Positions 34,640-45,142 are shown, counted from the first letter of the stretch. The stretch is 64,000 bases of DNA from an uncultured Clostridia bacterium (GCA_948678575.1 CAPPGO010000008.1:9681-73680), one strand, 5' to 3'. Notes: generated by a model not told the origin, from the sequence alone. Made by a program: numbers and translations.

Positions 34640-35509
34640 TTATTCAAATTGATTGGCTAACTGATCTATCGTTACACCATTTCCTGTATAATACCAATCT
34701 ATTTTTATATTATCAAATTCTTGACTTCTAAAATTGTTTAATTTTTGATAGTCCTCTCTTTCCATTTCAAAAGTTACTGCTTCTAAATTTTCATTTATTC
34801 TTTCTATATTAGTACTTTTAATTAATGGTTTGATATTTTTTTCTTTTACTATCCAATTAAGAATAATTTGATTTTGAGTTTTATTATACTTCTTTGATAA
34901 TTCTAATAATTCTAAGTAATTTCTTTTAGCTGTTCTATTTCTTCTTAGAGCTTGATATGCAACAAAAGTGATGTCATTTTCTTTGCAATATTCTAAAATA
35001 CCAATATCTTCATTTATTTTACATTCTAAATTATATACACCTTCAAAAAAATCTATTTTCACTGTTTCATTTACTACTTTTATTTGTTCTAAGTTACAAT
35101 TACTTATTCCTAAATATCTAGCTTTTCCTATATTTACTAATCTTTGCATTTCTTTGTAGGTATCTATTAATGGTAATTTTGTTGCTTTTGGAGTATGAAG
35201 TTGCAAATTGTCTACATATTTCAAATTCAAAATCTCCAAATATTCATTTAACTGTTTTTCTATATCTTCTATCTTTTCTATTGTTGGTTCTATATTGACA
35301 TTTATAAATATTTTTTCTCTATCCAAACCATCAACAAACGGCTTTAAATTTCTTACAACTGCTCCACCATTATACATCATATACAATGATAAATAGTTTT
35401 GTCCTTTTTCATAAGAATACATTAGACTTTTCATATCATTTTCTATATTTTCATAATCTATTTTCCATGTTCCTATTCCAATAGGAAATATTTCGTTTTT
35501 ATTTAACAT
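34640..35509 (-). CDS. Aldo/keto reductase-like protein
   Basis: 289 residues, TIM-barrel AKR family: FPIGIGTWKID, NLQLHTPKA, ARYLGISNCNLEQIK, FVAYQALRRNRT, NQIILNWIV and the NADP-binding KPLIKSTNIERINENL. The usual catalytic Asp/Tyr segment (DTAxxYG) is replaced by YLSLYMMYNGG, so catalysis is uncertain. It lies next to the deleted aldehyde dehydrogenase. Confidence 0.8.
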   Translation of the reverse strand: MLNKNEIFPIGIGTWKIDYENIENDMKSLMYSYEKGQNYLSLYMMYNGGAVVRNLKPFVDGLDREKIFINVNIEPTIEKIEDIEKQLNEYLEILNLKYVDNLQLHTPKATKLPLIDTYKEMQRLVNIGKARYLGISNCNLEQIKVVNETVKIDFFEGVYNLECKINEDIGILEYCKENDITFVAYQALRRNRTAKRNYLELLELSKKYNKTQNQIILNWIVKEKNIKPLIKSTNIERINENLEAVTFEMEREDYQKLNNFRSQEFDNIKIDWYYTGNGVTIDQLANQFE

Positions 35510-35612
35510 ATTCTTCCTCCTTTATTTTCCTCTCCTGTTCCTCCAACCTTAATTTTGCAATCCTATCCCATTCTACTATTGTTTTTTCACCAGCTGAATT
35601 TAATAATTCCAT
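35499..35612 (-). CDS. Small ORF upstream of the aldo/keto reductase
   Basis: 37 codons, MELLNSAGEKTIVEWDRIA..., Lys/Glu-rich end, overlapping the reductase start by 11 nt. It could be a leader peptide that couples translation or the remnant of a longer gene. It matches nothing I know. Confidence 0.3.
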   Translation of the reverse strand: MELLNSAGEKTIVEWDRIAKLRLEEQERKIKEEEYVK

Positions 35613-35618
35613 TTTCTT

Positions 35619-36449
35619 TTATATTTTAAATCTTATATAAGATCTATCATCATAACTTTCTTGATTTTTATAGAAACCTCTTTCATAAGCAAATTCTTTA
35701 TAACAAAGAGGATCAACCTCTTTAATATATTTTAAATTTTCTTCTGCTTCCTTTAAAGTTGCAAATGGCTTCCTATATCCATCTGATACAAAAACAATTT
35801 CTTTTATATTACTTGGAACATCAATACATTTTATTAATTTCTTATTTGGCTTATTGAATCCATCAATTACTGCATAATCATATTTGCTATTATATATTTT
35901 ATTCCTTATGTATGGTTGTCTTTTGGATAGATTCTGTACAAATTTTCTTGCAATATCTTCTTCTAGTAGCTGTTCTTCTGTATATCCTGTTGATAAAAAA
36001 TATTCTATTGTCATTATTCTAATTTTTGTATATAATTCATCAACTTCTAATTTGTTTTCAAGTATATTATCACCATATAAAGCCATGCAATCTCCTATTA
36101 ACCATATTTGATTATGTTTTTTAGAATAGATTATAACAGAGGCAGATGGTTGATTAGCAGAATCATCTGATATTTTTTCAAAAATATCATGTTTCTTATA
36201 AAATTCGAGCACATAATCATTTAAAAAATCTATACTTTGATAACAATCAAATTCGTTATCTAATTTTGGTATAGCTTCTAATAAAATATCACATATTATT
36301 TTTCCCAATTTTTTATTCTCATATTTAAAGTGACTTTGAGAACTAACTCCATCTATTACAGCTATAAAATCATCTGTTACACATATACCATCTTCGCATA
36401 ATTCTTCATTATTAAATTTGCCTTTTAAAAATTTTTCTATAACTTTCAT
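35619..36449 (-). CDS. PP2C-like phosphatase-fold protein
   Basis: 276 residues. Order of motifs is that of PP2C/SpoIIE-type phosphatases: CEDGICVTDDFIAVIDGVSS (metal-binding Asp-Gly), SASVIIYSKKHNQIWLIGDC (metal Asp), EIVFVSDGY and a final YDDRSYIRF where two Asp could bind metal. Probably a Ser/Thr phosphatase; the partner kinase is not seen. Single gene with a 288-bp gap upstream that holds only a terminator. Confidence 0.7.
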   Translation of the reverse strand: MKVIEKFLKGKFNNEELCEDGICVTDDFIAVIDGVSSQSHFKYENKKLGKIICDILLEAIPKLDNEFDCYQSIDFLNDYVLEFYKKHDIFEKISDDSANQPSASVIIYSKKHNQIWLIGDCMALYGDNILENKLEVDELYTKIRIMTIEYFLSTGYTEEQLLEEDIARKFVQNLSKRQPYIRNKIYNSKYDYAVIDGFNKPNKKLIKCIDVPSNIKEIVFVSDGYRKPFATLKEAEENLKYIKEVDPLCYKEFAYERGFYKNQESYDDRSYIRFKI

Positions 36450-36636
36450 ATACTATCTCCTTTATAAAAAACGAATTATCCACAACAAATAGTCTGATTT
36501 ACTTTTAATAATTAAACAGTTTAAATTTTTTCTCTGCTAAAACAATATCATAAAATTCAATATTTTACAATAAATTAAACTTACAACTAAATTCAAAAGA
36601 ACTATTAATTTTTTATAAATCTTTAAAAGTAAAAAA

Positions 36637-36671
36637 ATAGACATCAGTATATATATACTGACATCTATTAT
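36637..36671 (-). terminator. Terminator after the broken SDR
   Basis: Near-palindromic AT-rich stem (agacatcagtatata pairing with tatatactgacatct, two mismatches), followed on the minus strand by a T-run. Confidence 0.65.
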
Positions 36672-36737
36672 TGTCTATATAATTTTTCATTCTCACTTTA
36701 TACCTTCTTTTCTTCTATTAGCACACTTAAAAACTAT

Positions 36738-37500
36738 CTATATACTTTTACCATCATCTACAAGATATATTGAACCTGTCGTCCATAATGATTTGTCTGA
36801 TAATAAAAACTCTATTGTTGATGCTATATCTTTTTTGGCATCTCCTATTCTTCCTAATGGATACAACTTCTTTTTATCTTCTGACCATTTATCATATCCT
36901 TTTTGAGTATAATCACCACTTGCTATATAAATATTAGTATATACTGCTGCTGAATTTACACTATTAACTCTTATGTTATATTTGCCAAGTTCTTGTCCCA
37001 TATATTTTGTGAGCATATCTACTCCGGCTTTACTTGCACAATAAGCAATTGAACCTCCTGCTCTTTCTGATATGACATAGATGAAATATTTACTATTGAT
37101 GGATTGATTCCTTTTTTAATAATGGTAACAAGGTTTTTGTTAGTAAAAATATTCCAGTTAAATTTATATTGATGGAATTATTCCATTCTTCTAGTGATTG
37201 TTCTTCAATTCCACCCAGCTTTATAATTCCTGCTGAATTTACTAACCCATCTAATCTATTATATTTTTTCTCAATTTCTTCATATATTTTTTTGCAATCT
37301 TGCTCTTTACTAATATCTCCTTGTAAAAAAGTCACTCTGTTAGCATTAGTACATAACTTTTTTTGAGCAATAGATAAATTTTTATCTCCCCTTGAAAGAG
37401 AAATAATCTCATAGTTATCTTGTTCTAATAAATATTCTATTGTTCCTAGACCAATACCACTTGTTCCTCCTATTACTAAAACAATTTTCTTTTCTCCCAT
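36738..37500 (-). pseudogene. SDR-family oxidoreductase broken by two -1 shifts
   Basis: A FabG-like SDR in three frames. Part one (MGEKKIVLVIGGTSGIGLG to LLPLLKK) ends at AAA AAG GAA, where one base is missing; the middle frame gives GINPSIVNISSMSY; a second base is missing near 37055; the last frame gives AGGSIAYCASKAGVDMLTKYMGQELG to the end. 763 nt equals 255 codons minus two bases. There is no CGG at either break. The first break lies on an A-AAA-AAG heptamer, but the second has no slippery site, so decay is the simpler reading. The catalytic Ser, Tyr and Lys codons remain. Confidence 0.8.
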
Positions 37501-37522
37501 CTCTCTTTATTACCTCCAAATG

Positions 37523-37888
37523 TTACCTTGTAAATCTCCATTGTTTAAAATATGTACATTTTCCATCATCATTTATTGATATTTGAAAAATTCCATCTAT
37601 TTCTTGTTTAGTACTTGTTTTTGTCATTGTTCTAGTCATTTGCCAATTTATTATACAAATATCTTCATTAAATGCTACTATATTAAATTTATAATTTATA
37701 TCTTTTTGATTATCTGCAACTACATTCCATAAATTAGTTACTTCTTCAAAATTTACACATGGCTTATCTATTGGATTTTCATAATATTCAACATTCTTAT
37801 CCAATGTTTCTAATGTTCTTTTCCAATCTAGCTCTTTCCATGATTCCATAAATTCTTTTGTCCATTTTTCATATCTTTCTTTTAACAT
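37523..37888 (-). CDS. NTF2/SnoaL-like protein
   Basis: 121 residues with an NTF2-like cone pattern: helix (YEKWTKEFMESWKELDWKRTLETLDKNVEYYENP), then strands (NYKFNIVAFNEDICIINWQMTRTM, EIDGIFQISINDDGKCTYFKQWRFT). The fold hosts small-molecule isomerases and cyclases but also binding proteins. Starts behind AGGAGGAAG. Its stop lies 22 nt before the broken SDR, so the two were probably one operon. Confidence 0.7.
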   Translation of the reverse strand: MLKERYEKWTKEFMESWKELDWKRTLETLDKNVEYYENPIDKPCVNFEEVTNLWNVVADNQKDINYKFNIVAFNEDICIINWQMTRTMTKTSTKQEIDGIFQISINDDGKCTYFKQWRFTR

Positions 37889-37956
37889 ATTCTTCCTCCT
37901 CTTATAAATTATTTATATCACATTTGTATCAAAAATACTACTATTTAAAATTCATA

Positions 37957-39333
37957 TTATACCTGAATATCCAAAGTTTCTTTTAAATTTAACACCGAAA
38001 CACATTCAACATGGCTTGTGAATGCAAACATATCGCAAATAGCTAATTTCTTTAACTCATATTTTTCTTCCAAAATTTTTAAATCTCGTGCCAAAGTTGC
38101 TGGATTGCAACTTACATATACAATTTTATTTGGCATTACTTGTAACAAAGTATCTAATGCAATTTTATCGCAACCTTTTCTTGGTGGGTCAATAAAAACA
38201 ACATCAGCTGATAATTTTCTCTGTTTTATTAATTCTGGCAAAACTTTTTCTACATCACCAGCAAAAAATTCACTATTTTCAATTTCATTAATTTTTGCAT
38301 TCTCCTTAGCATCTTCTATTGCTTCTGGTATAGTTTCAATTCCATATATTTTTTTCACATTATCTGATGCAAAAATTCCTATTGTCCCTATTCCACAATA
38401 TAAATCAAATACTGTTTCTTCCCCAGTTAAATCAGCATATTCTACTGCTTTTAAATATAATTTTTCTGTTTGAATAGGATTTACTTGATAAAAAGAAAGT
38501 GGTGATATTTTAAATTTCTTATTTCCTAAAATATCATATATATATCCATCACCATAAATAATTTCTGTTTTATTTCCCAAAATTACATTTGTATTTTTAT
38601 TATTAATATTTTTTGCAATTGTTTTAATTTCCGGATATTTTGATATTAAATATTCTACAAGTTCTTTTTCATTTTTTATTTTCTCTGTATTTGTAACAAG
38701 AGTTATCATTATTTCATTAGTCTTTTTGCCAATTCTTATAATTATATGTCTTATGCTGCCTGATAAACTTTTTTCGTTATAAACTTCTATTTTATTTTCT
38801 ACTATAAAATCATGTATTGAATTAGCTATTTCCTGTGATAACTTATCTTGGATTTTACATTCTTTTGTATTTATTATATTGTGACTTCTAGAAGCATATA
38901 CTCCCATAACTGTCTTTCCGTCACTATTTACTCCTATTGGATATTGCAATTTGTTACGATAATTAAAAGGATTTTCCATTTTTATAACTTCGTCAACTGC
39001 AATTTTCCTACCTAATACTTTACTTATAGTATTTTCTACGGCTACTTTCTTCATTTTCATTGTAAAATCGTAATCTATATGTCTCAAACTGCATCCACCA
39101 CACATTTTTGCGGTTTCACAATCTTCCTCTTTTCTATGTTCAGATTTTTTAATAACTTCCATAGTCTTTCCAAAAGCATGTGAAGAAAGCACTTTCAAAA
39201 TTTTCACTCTTATTTTTTCACCCTTTATTGCATTAGGTATAAAAATTGGCATATCATCAAGCTTTGCTATTCCTTCTCCTTGAAATCCACTATCTATTAT
39301 ATCTACAATATATTCCTCATTTTTCTTTAACAT
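37957..39333 (-). CDS. 23S rRNA uracil-C5 methyltransferase (RlmD/RumA family)
   Basis: 458 residues. N-terminal TRAM domain (IVDIIDSGFQGEGIAK), Fe-S cysteines (CETAKMCGGCSLRH and CKIQ), then a SAM methyltransferase with VFDLYCGIGTIGIFAS, FIDPPRKGCD and the catalytic YVSCNPATLARD. Methylates a uracil in 23S rRNA; Firmicutes members may target more than one site. Followed upstream by rnr with a 43-nt gap. Confidence 0.93.
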   Translation of the reverse strand: MLKKNEEYIVDIIDSGFQGEGIAKLDDMPIFIPNAIKGEKIRVKILKVLSSHAFGKTMEVIKKSEHRKEEDCETAKMCGGCSLRHIDYDFTMKMKKVAVENTISKVLGRKIAVDEVIKMENPFNYRNKLQYPIGVNSDGKTVMGVYASRSHNIINTKECKIQDKLSQEIANSIHDFIVENKIEVYNEKSLSGSIRHIIIRIGKKTNEIMITLVTNTEKIKNEKELVEYLISKYPEIKTIAKNINNKNTNVILGNKTEIIYGDGYIYDILGNKKFKISPLSFYQVNPIQTEKLYLKAVEYADLTGEETVFDLYCGIGTIGIFASDNVKKIYGIETIPEAIEDAKENAKINEIENSEFFAGDVEKVLPELIKQRKLSADVVFIDPPRKGCDKIALDTLLQVMPNKIVYVSCNPATLARDLKILEEKYELKKLAICDMFAFTSHVECVSVLNLKETLDIQV

Positions 39334-39376
39334 ATTTTATTTTTCTCCTATTTTACTGAAAACATTGCATATATTA

Positions 39377-41335
39377 TTAGTTTTCTTCTACAAGTTCAAA
39401 AGCAATTTTTCTAATTAATTTATTAGCTTCAATAACTTTAATTTTTACTTTATCACCTATTTTAAATACTCTATTACTTTTTTCTCCAACCAAAGTTTTT
39501 CTATTTTCATCATAAATATAATATTCATTAGCTCCCATACTTTCAAATCTTATTAAGCCTTCAACTGTACTTTCAAGCTCAACAAACATTCCAAAACTTG
39601 TTATAGAAGATATAATGCCATCAAATTCTTCACCAATTTTATCTTCCATAAATTCAGCCTTTTTAATATCCTCTGCTTCTCTTTCAGCCTTAGTTGCAAC
39701 TTTTTCACAATCGGATGAACTTTCTGCATATTTTATAGCTTTACCTTCCAATTCTTGAATGTGCTCCTCATTCAAATGATAGCCGTTTTTAATATATTCT
39801 GAAATAATTCTATGAATAAATAAATCTGGATATCTTCTAATTGGAGAAGTAAAGTGGCAATAATATTTACTTGCAATTCCAAAATGTCCTTTATTTTCAG
39901 CCTCATATCTAGCAATTTTTAAAGCTCTTAGTATTAATGTAGAAATAACTTTTTCATATTCTGTGTCTTTAATTTTCTCCAAAACTTCCGCAAAGGCTTT
40001 TGGTCTAACATTATCCTTACTTGCTTTTATTTTATAACCAATGTTAAATAAAAACTTATTAGCTTCGTTTATTTTTTCTAATTCTGGTTCTTCATGCACT
40101 CTATATATAAAAGGTGCTTCTAACCAATAAAATTTTTCTGCCACTGTTTCATTTGCCGTAAGCATAAATTGTTCAATTATTTCATTTGCAAAATTCAATT
40201 CATATTTCTTTACTTCAATAGCTTTACCATTGTCATCTAAAACAATTTTACTTTCTGGAATATCCAAGTTCAAATATCCCTGTTTTAGTCTTCTATCTTT
40301 TAAAATATGAGCTAATTCTTCCATATCTTTAAAACAAGATATATATTTTTCATATTTCTTAACTATTTCTTCATCAGAATTTGTAATTATTTTATAAACA
40401 TCCGTATAACTCATTCTTTCTGTTACTCTAATAACTGATTTACAAACATCAGAAGATATAACATTTCCACTACTATCAATTTTCATTATACAAGACAATG
40501 CAAATCTATCTTCACCAGCATTTAAACTACAAATTCCATTAGATAATTCAAATGGTAACATTGGTACTACTCTATCAAACATATATACACTAGTGCCTCT
40601 TTTTATTGCCTCTTTATCTAAAATAGAATCTTCTTTAACATAGTAACTTACATCTGCAATGTGAACTTCTAACAAATATGTTCCATCTTCATTTTTTTGC
40701 ACAAAAACAGCATCATCTAAGTCCTTAGCATCCTCTCCGTCAATAGTAAAAATTGGATGAATGTCTCTAAAATCTTTTCTATTTTTTATATCTTTTTTGT
40801 CTATCTCTTGTGGAATTCCCATTGCCTCTAATGTAACTGGTAATGGAAATTCATTTGGCAAATCAAATTCTTTTATTACACTTAGCATGTCCACTCCTGC
40901 CAAGTCTATATTACCTAAAACTTCAACAATTTCTCCTTCTGCATTCTTACCCTTCTCTGGATATTTGATAATTTTAGCTACTACTTTATCATTGTTTCTC
41001 GCATTCAAACATTTATTTTTTGAAATAAATATATCTGTATCAAACTTTTTATCATCTGGAACTACAAATCCAAAATTTCTACTTTTTTGAAATATTCCAA
41101 CAATTGTGTCTTTATCTCTTTTTAATACTTTTACTATTTTACCTTCTGCTCTTCTTTCATTTGTTTTAGGTTTAAAAATGTTTATTAACACTGTATCACC
41201 ATTCAAAGCACCATTAACACTTTTAGAAGGTATAAATACATCTTCCATGTCTTCTACTTCAAATTCCACAAAGCCATATCCTTTTTCATTTGCACGAAAA
41301 ATTCCTTCATATTTTCTTTTTTTCTTATTTCCCAT
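39377..41335 (-). CDS. rnr: Ribonuclease R
   Basis: 3'-5' exoribonuclease with cold-shock, RNB and S1 domains, in that order. ATG 41335 is placed behind AAAGGAAT; a TTG at 41341 is also in frame. The active centre has TIDGEDAKDLDDAV, CSLNAGEDRFALS, FGIASKYYCHFTSPIRRYPDLFIHR. 652 residues, slightly shorter than the E. coli enzyme because the Lys-rich tail is missing. Next to secG, the usual Firmicutes neighbour in the secG-rnr-smpB cluster; smpB is not here. Confidence 0.95.
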   Translation of the reverse strand: MGNKKKRKYEGIFRANEKGYGFVEFEVEDMEDVFIPSKSVNGALNGDTVLINIFKPKTNERRAEGKIVKVLKRDKDTIVGIFQKSRNFGFVVPDDKKFDTDIFISKNKCLNARNNDKVVAKIIKYPEKGKNAEGEIVEVLGNIDLAGVDMLSVIKEFDLPNEFPLPVTLEAMGIPQEIDKKDIKNRKDFRDIHPIFTIDGEDAKDLDDAVFVQKNEDGTYLLEVHIADVSYYVKEDSILDKEAIKRGTSVYMFDRVVPMLPFELSNGICSLNAGEDRFALSCIMKIDSSGNVISSDVCKSVIRVTERMSYTDVYKIITNSDEEIVKKYEKYISCFKDMEELAHILKDRRLKQGYLNLDIPESKIVLDDNGKAIEVKKYELNFANEIIEQFMLTANETVAEKFYWLEAPFIYRVHEEPELEKINEANKFLFNIGYKIKASKDNVRPKAFAEVLEKIKDTEYEKVISTLILRALKIARYEAENKGHFGIASKYYCHFTSPIRRYPDLFIHRIISEYIKNGYHLNEEHIQELEGKAIKYAESSSDCEKVATKAEREAEDIKKAEFMEDKIGEEFDGIISSITSFGMFVELESTVEGLIRFESMGANEYYIYDENRKTLVGEKSNRVFKIGDKVKIKVIEANKLIRKIAFELVEEN

Positions 41336-41397
41336 AACCAATTCCTTTTTTCAAAATTAAAAGGGCTAGCTAATTGCCGCCCCTAATATTTCTCTAC

Positions 41398-41646
41398 TTA
41401 AACAACATAAATAATTCCCAAAGCTATATTTAATACTGCAAATGCTATTGCTAATATTATTGTTGCTTTTTTCATTTTTCCTTCTTTTGTCTTACCTTTA
41501 TTTTTTTCATAGAAGTTACTTGCTGATGCTCCCATAACTGTTCCAGATGCTCCACTATCTTCCTTTGATTGTTTAGTTATTAAAAATATTAATGCAACAC
41601 AAATTACTAAATATATTCCAATTATTATATTCTTTACTATTTCCAT
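41398..41646 (-). CDS. secG: Preprotein translocase subunit SecG
   Basis: 82 residues, two membrane helices (about 3-22 and 60-80) around a Gly/Ser-rich loop (SGASGTVMGASASNFYEKNKGKTKEG), which matches SecG. Part of the SecYEG channel. Directly upstream of rnr. Confidence 0.9.
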   Translation of the reverse strand: MEIVKNIIIGIYLVICVALIFLITKQSKEDSGASGTVMGASASNFYEKNKGKTKEGKMKKATIILAIAFAVLNIALGIIYVV

Positions 41647-41731
41647 TTAAAATTCCTCCAAGACTAATTTTGTCAGCTATTATAGTTTAACATAAGAAAA
41701 CAGAAAAATCAATATCTTTCCACAAATATTT

Positions 41732-41890
41732 TTAAATTAACATATTTACATTATCAACAATCTTTACACCAGAATTTGAATTTTTTTGTTCTTCATCTAT
41801 TGCATCTGCTTTATTAAGCATAAAATTACTTATAGTTGCTAAAATTATTGCTACTGTAAAAATAACAAAAATCTTTTTTAGTCCGCTCAT
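41732..41890 (-). CDS. Small single-helix membrane protein
   Basis: 52 codons from ATG 41890, with AGGAGAGG eight bases upstream. MSGLKKIFVIFTVAIILATI is a clear membrane or signal helix, followed by a short polar tail with NKADAIDEEQKNSNSG. Lies between ileS and secG. The strong ribosome site and the clean frame argue that it is real. Function not recognised. Confidence 0.6.
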   Translation of the reverse strand: MSGLKKIFVIFTVAIILATISNFMLNKADAIDEEQKNSNSGVKIVDNVNMLI

Positions 41891-41968
41891 ATATACCTCT
41901 CCTATCATATATATATAAATTAATTGTATAATTAAAAATTTACAAATACAATAAAATTTGAGTTACAT

Positions 41969-42003
41969 TTATATTACAAAAGTCTAACACTAGGTTAGAC
42001 TTT
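41969..42003 (-). terminator. Terminator after ileS
   Basis: aaaagtctaac / gttagactttt stem around a five-base loop, 40 nt after the ileS stop. Confidence 0.85.
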
Positions 42004-42043
42004 TAATATTATTAGATTTACAAATCAATTTGTTATTGTTTTA

Positions 42044-44821
42044 TTATTTTAGGTTTTCACTACATCTATGGCAAATACCTGGATGGTCTTTATTTTCTCC
42101 TACTGTTTCTGAATACATCCAACATCTTTCACATTTTTCTCCCGAAGCTTTTTCAACTCTAACACCAAGACCAACTTCTTTATCTTCATTGCGTCTATTA
42201 TCTCTAATTTCTACCTTAGATACAATAAATATTTCTGCTAAAATATTTTCATTTTCTTTTAATAGTTCATATTCTTCACCTTCTGCAAATAATATTACTT
42301 TTGCTTCTAATGAAAGGCCTATTTCTTTGTTGGCTCTTGCTTCTTCTAATTTTTTAGCAACTGCATCTTTTACTTTTATCAATCTAGACCATTTTAGTGC
42401 AATAGCTTCGTTTTCATACTTACTATTTACCTTTGGATAATATCCTAACATAACACTTTCTGTATTTTCATCTTTTTTATGTGGCATATAACTCCAAATT
42501 TCTTCTGCTGTAAAACAAGCCATTGGAGCTAATATTCTTACTAATGCAGATAAAATTTCATACATTGTTGTTTGTGCAGCTCTTCTTTCTACTGAATTTG
42601 ATTTAGTAGTATAAAGTCTATCTTTTATAATATCTAAATAGAAAGCACTCATGTCTACTACGCAGAATTGATTTATTGCTTGATATGCATTATGGAAATC
42701 ATAGTTATCATAAGCATCTGTGCAATCTTTAATCAGTTTATTAAGTTTTGTTAATGCCCATTTATCAATTTCTTGTAAATCTTCGTATGCAACTGGATTT
42801 TCAACATCAAAATCACTAATGTTTCCTAAAATATATCTAGCTGTGTTTCTAATCTTTCTATAAACTTCTGTAACTTGTTTTATAATGTTTTTAGAACCAC
42901 TAATGTCTGATTTATAATCTGATGATAAAACCCAAAGTCTCAAAACATCTGCTCCTGATTCTTTTATAACATCTTGTGGAGCAATTCCGTTTCCTAATGA
43001 TTTAGACATTTTTCTGCCTTGTTCATCAACAGTATATCCATGTGTTATAACTTCTTTATATGGTGCTACACCTTTTGTTGCAACAGATGTTAAAATTGAT
43101 GATTGGAACCAACCTCTATATTGATCACTTCCCTCTAAATATAAGTTTGCTGGTGGAAGTCCTCGTTCTGCTAAAACAGATTCATGTGTAGAACCAGAAT
43201 CAAACCAAACATCCATAATATCTGTTTCTTTTTTGAATTCTGTACATCCACATTTAGAACATTTTGCTCCTTCTGGCATAAGTTCTTTTTCAGATAATTC
43301 AAACCAAGCATTTGAACCTTTTTCTTTAAATATTTTTTGAACCTTCTCTAAACTTTCATCAGTAACATATTCTTTTTCGCAATCTTTACAATAGAAAACA
43401 GGAATTGGAACGCCCCAAGTTCTTTGACGAGAAATACACCAATCGTTTCTATCTTCAACCATTTTTGTAATTCTCTCTTCACCCCAAGATGGATACCACT
43501 TAACTGTTTTTATTGCTTCTAATGTTTCTTTTCTAAATCCATCAACAGAAGCAAACCATTGATTTGTTGCTCTGAATATAACTGGATTTTTACATCTCCA
43601 ACAATGTGGATATGAGTGATTTACCTTCTCAGAAACAAGTAATAGTCCATTTTCATCTAACCATTTTATAATTTCTTTATCTGATTTTGCATAATACATA
43701 TCTTTGAAAGGTCCAGCTTCTTCTCCTCTTTGTACACCTTTACTGTCTACTGTAACTACTATTTCAAGATTATTTTTCAAACCACATAAATAGTCTTCTT
43801 TACCATAACCAGGAGCAGTATGTACAGCACCTGTACCAGTTTCTAGTTCAACTAAAATTGTATCATCACTACCAAGAACTATTCTTGAATCTCTATCAAA
43901 AAATGGGTGTTTACAAATTACTCCTTCTAATTCTTTTCCTTCAAATTCTTTTACAATTTTATATTCTTCAATTTCAGCTTTTTCCATTACTTTTGAAACT
44001 AAATCTGTTGCCATTATTAGTTTTTCTTTTCCAATATCAACAATTGCATATTTAAAATCAGCACCAATTGTAATTCCCATGTTACCTGGTAAAGTCCAAG
44101 GTGTTGTTGTCCAAATTACAACAAAAGTACCTTTTACATCAAATAAGCCTTTACTGTCTCTTACTGGGAATTTAACATAAGCTGTATTTGAATTTACATC
44201 TTTATATTCAATTTCAGCTTCAGCCAAAGCTGTTTCGCAATCTGTACACCAATAAACTGGTTTTAATCCTTTATAAATAAAACCTTTTTGATACATTTTA
44301 GAGAAAACACCAATTTGTTTTGCTTCCATTTGAGGTTGATAAGTAATATATGGATTTTCCCAATCAGCAAGTACTCCTAATCTTTTAAATCCTTCTGTTT
44401 GTATATCTTTATACTCAGCTGTAAATTTTTTACATGTATCTCTAAATGTATTTACTGGTATTTCATTCCTATTTAAACCTAATTTTTCAATTGCTTTTTT
44501 CTCTGTTGGCATACCATGTGTATCATAACCAGGAATATATGGAGTATAATATCCTTTTAAATTTTTATATCTAACTATTGTATCTTTTAAAATTTTGTTT
44601 AATGCGTGTCCTAAATGAATTTCACCGTTAGCATAAGGTGGTCCATCATGTAAAACGAATGGCTCTTTTCCTTCATTTTTCTTCAACATTTTTTCGTATA
44701 TTCCCTTATCAAAAACTCTTTCTTTGATTTTAGGCTCATTTTCTGGTAAATTTGCTCTCATTGGGAAATCTGTCTTTGGCAAATTTAATGTTTGACTGTA
44801 ATCTTTCTTTTCTTCGTTCAT
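42044..44821 (-). CDS. ileS: Isoleucyl-tRNA synthetase
   Basis: 925 residues, class I synthetase that charges tRNA-Ile and edits Val. HIGH motif in GEIHLGHALNK, KMSKS in GRKMSKSLGNG, editing domain TTTPWTLPGN, and a C-terminal zinc finger CERCW...CHRCS. The C-terminus is the long bacterial type. Preceded by a T-box leader that reads uncharged tRNA-Ile. No in-frame CGG in its 925 codons. Confidence 0.98.
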   Translation of the reverse strand: MNEEKKDYSQTLNLPKTDFPMRANLPENEPKIKERVFDKGIYEKMLKKNEGKEPFVLHDGPPYANGEIHLGHALNKILKDTIVRYKNLKGYYTPYIPGYDTHGMPTEKKAIEKLGLNRNEIPVNTFRDTCKKFTAEYKDIQTEGFKRLGVLADWENPYITYQPQMEAKQIGVFSKMYQKGFIYKGLKPVYWCTDCETALAEAEIEYKDVNSNTAYVKFPVRDSKGLFDVKGTFVVIWTTTPWTLPGNMGITIGADFKYAIVDIGKEKLIMATDLVSKVMEKAEIEEYKIVKEFEGKELEGVICKHPFFDRDSRIVLGSDDTILVELETGTGAVHTAPGYGKEDYLCGLKNNLEIVVTVDSKGVQRGEEAGPFKDMYYAKSDKEIIKWLDENGLLLVSEKVNHSYPHCWRCKNPVIFRATNQWFASVDGFRKETLEAIKTVKWYPSWGEERITKMVEDRNDWCISRQRTWGVPIPVFYCKDCEKEYVTDESLEKVQKIFKEKGSNAWFELSEKELMPEGAKCSKCGCTEFKKETDIMDVWFDSGSTHESVLAERGLPPANLYLEGSDQYRGWFQSSILTSVATKGVAPYKEVITHGYTVDEQGRKMSKSLGNGIAPQDVIKESGADVLRLWVLSSDYKSDISGSKNIIKQVTEVYRKIRNTARYILGNISDFDVENPVAYEDLQEIDKWALTKLNKLIKDCTDAYDNYDFHNAYQAINQFCVVDMSAFYLDIIKDRLYTTKSNSVERRAAQTTMYEILSALVRILAPMACFTAEEIWSYMPHKKDENTESVMLGYYPKVNSKYENEAIALKWSRLIKVKDAVAKKLEEARANKEIGLSLEAKVILFAEGEEYELLKENENILAEIFIVSKVEIRDNRRNEDKEVGLGVRVEKASGEKCERCWMYSETVGENKDHPGICHRCSENLK

Positions 44822-44852
44822 AATTTTGTCTCCTTTTCTTTATATTTAAAAA

Positions 44853-45095
44853 AACAAAAAAGGTCATTCGACATAGGACGAATGACCGTGTTACCACCTA
44901 AATTTAAAAATTATCTTATAATAAATAATTTTCCTCTAATTTCTTTAACGCAGAATTACGAATATACTTACTTCTTTTGGTATATTAGCTCCAAGGTGAT
45001 AATAAATAAGTTATTTCCTGCTAAAATCTCACCAATCATTAGCTCTCTTTTGGTTTTTGCTTATTTATATTGTCCTTTTCTTTGCTTTTTATATT
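44853..45095 (-). promoter_or_regulatory. T-box leader of ileS
   Basis: The minus strand has an AGAGAG...GGTGAGA stem I start, a likely Ile specifier ATC in TTATTATCACC, the T-box sequence AGGTGGTAACACGG, and a terminator whose stem is GGTCATTCG / CGAATGACC followed by TTTTTT (44856-44893). Uncharged tRNA-Ile would favour the antiterminator and switch on ileS. Confidence 0.92.
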
Positions 45096-45142
45096 AATTT
45101 TAATATAAATATATTATCACTTTTATCTGTAATTTGTCAATA

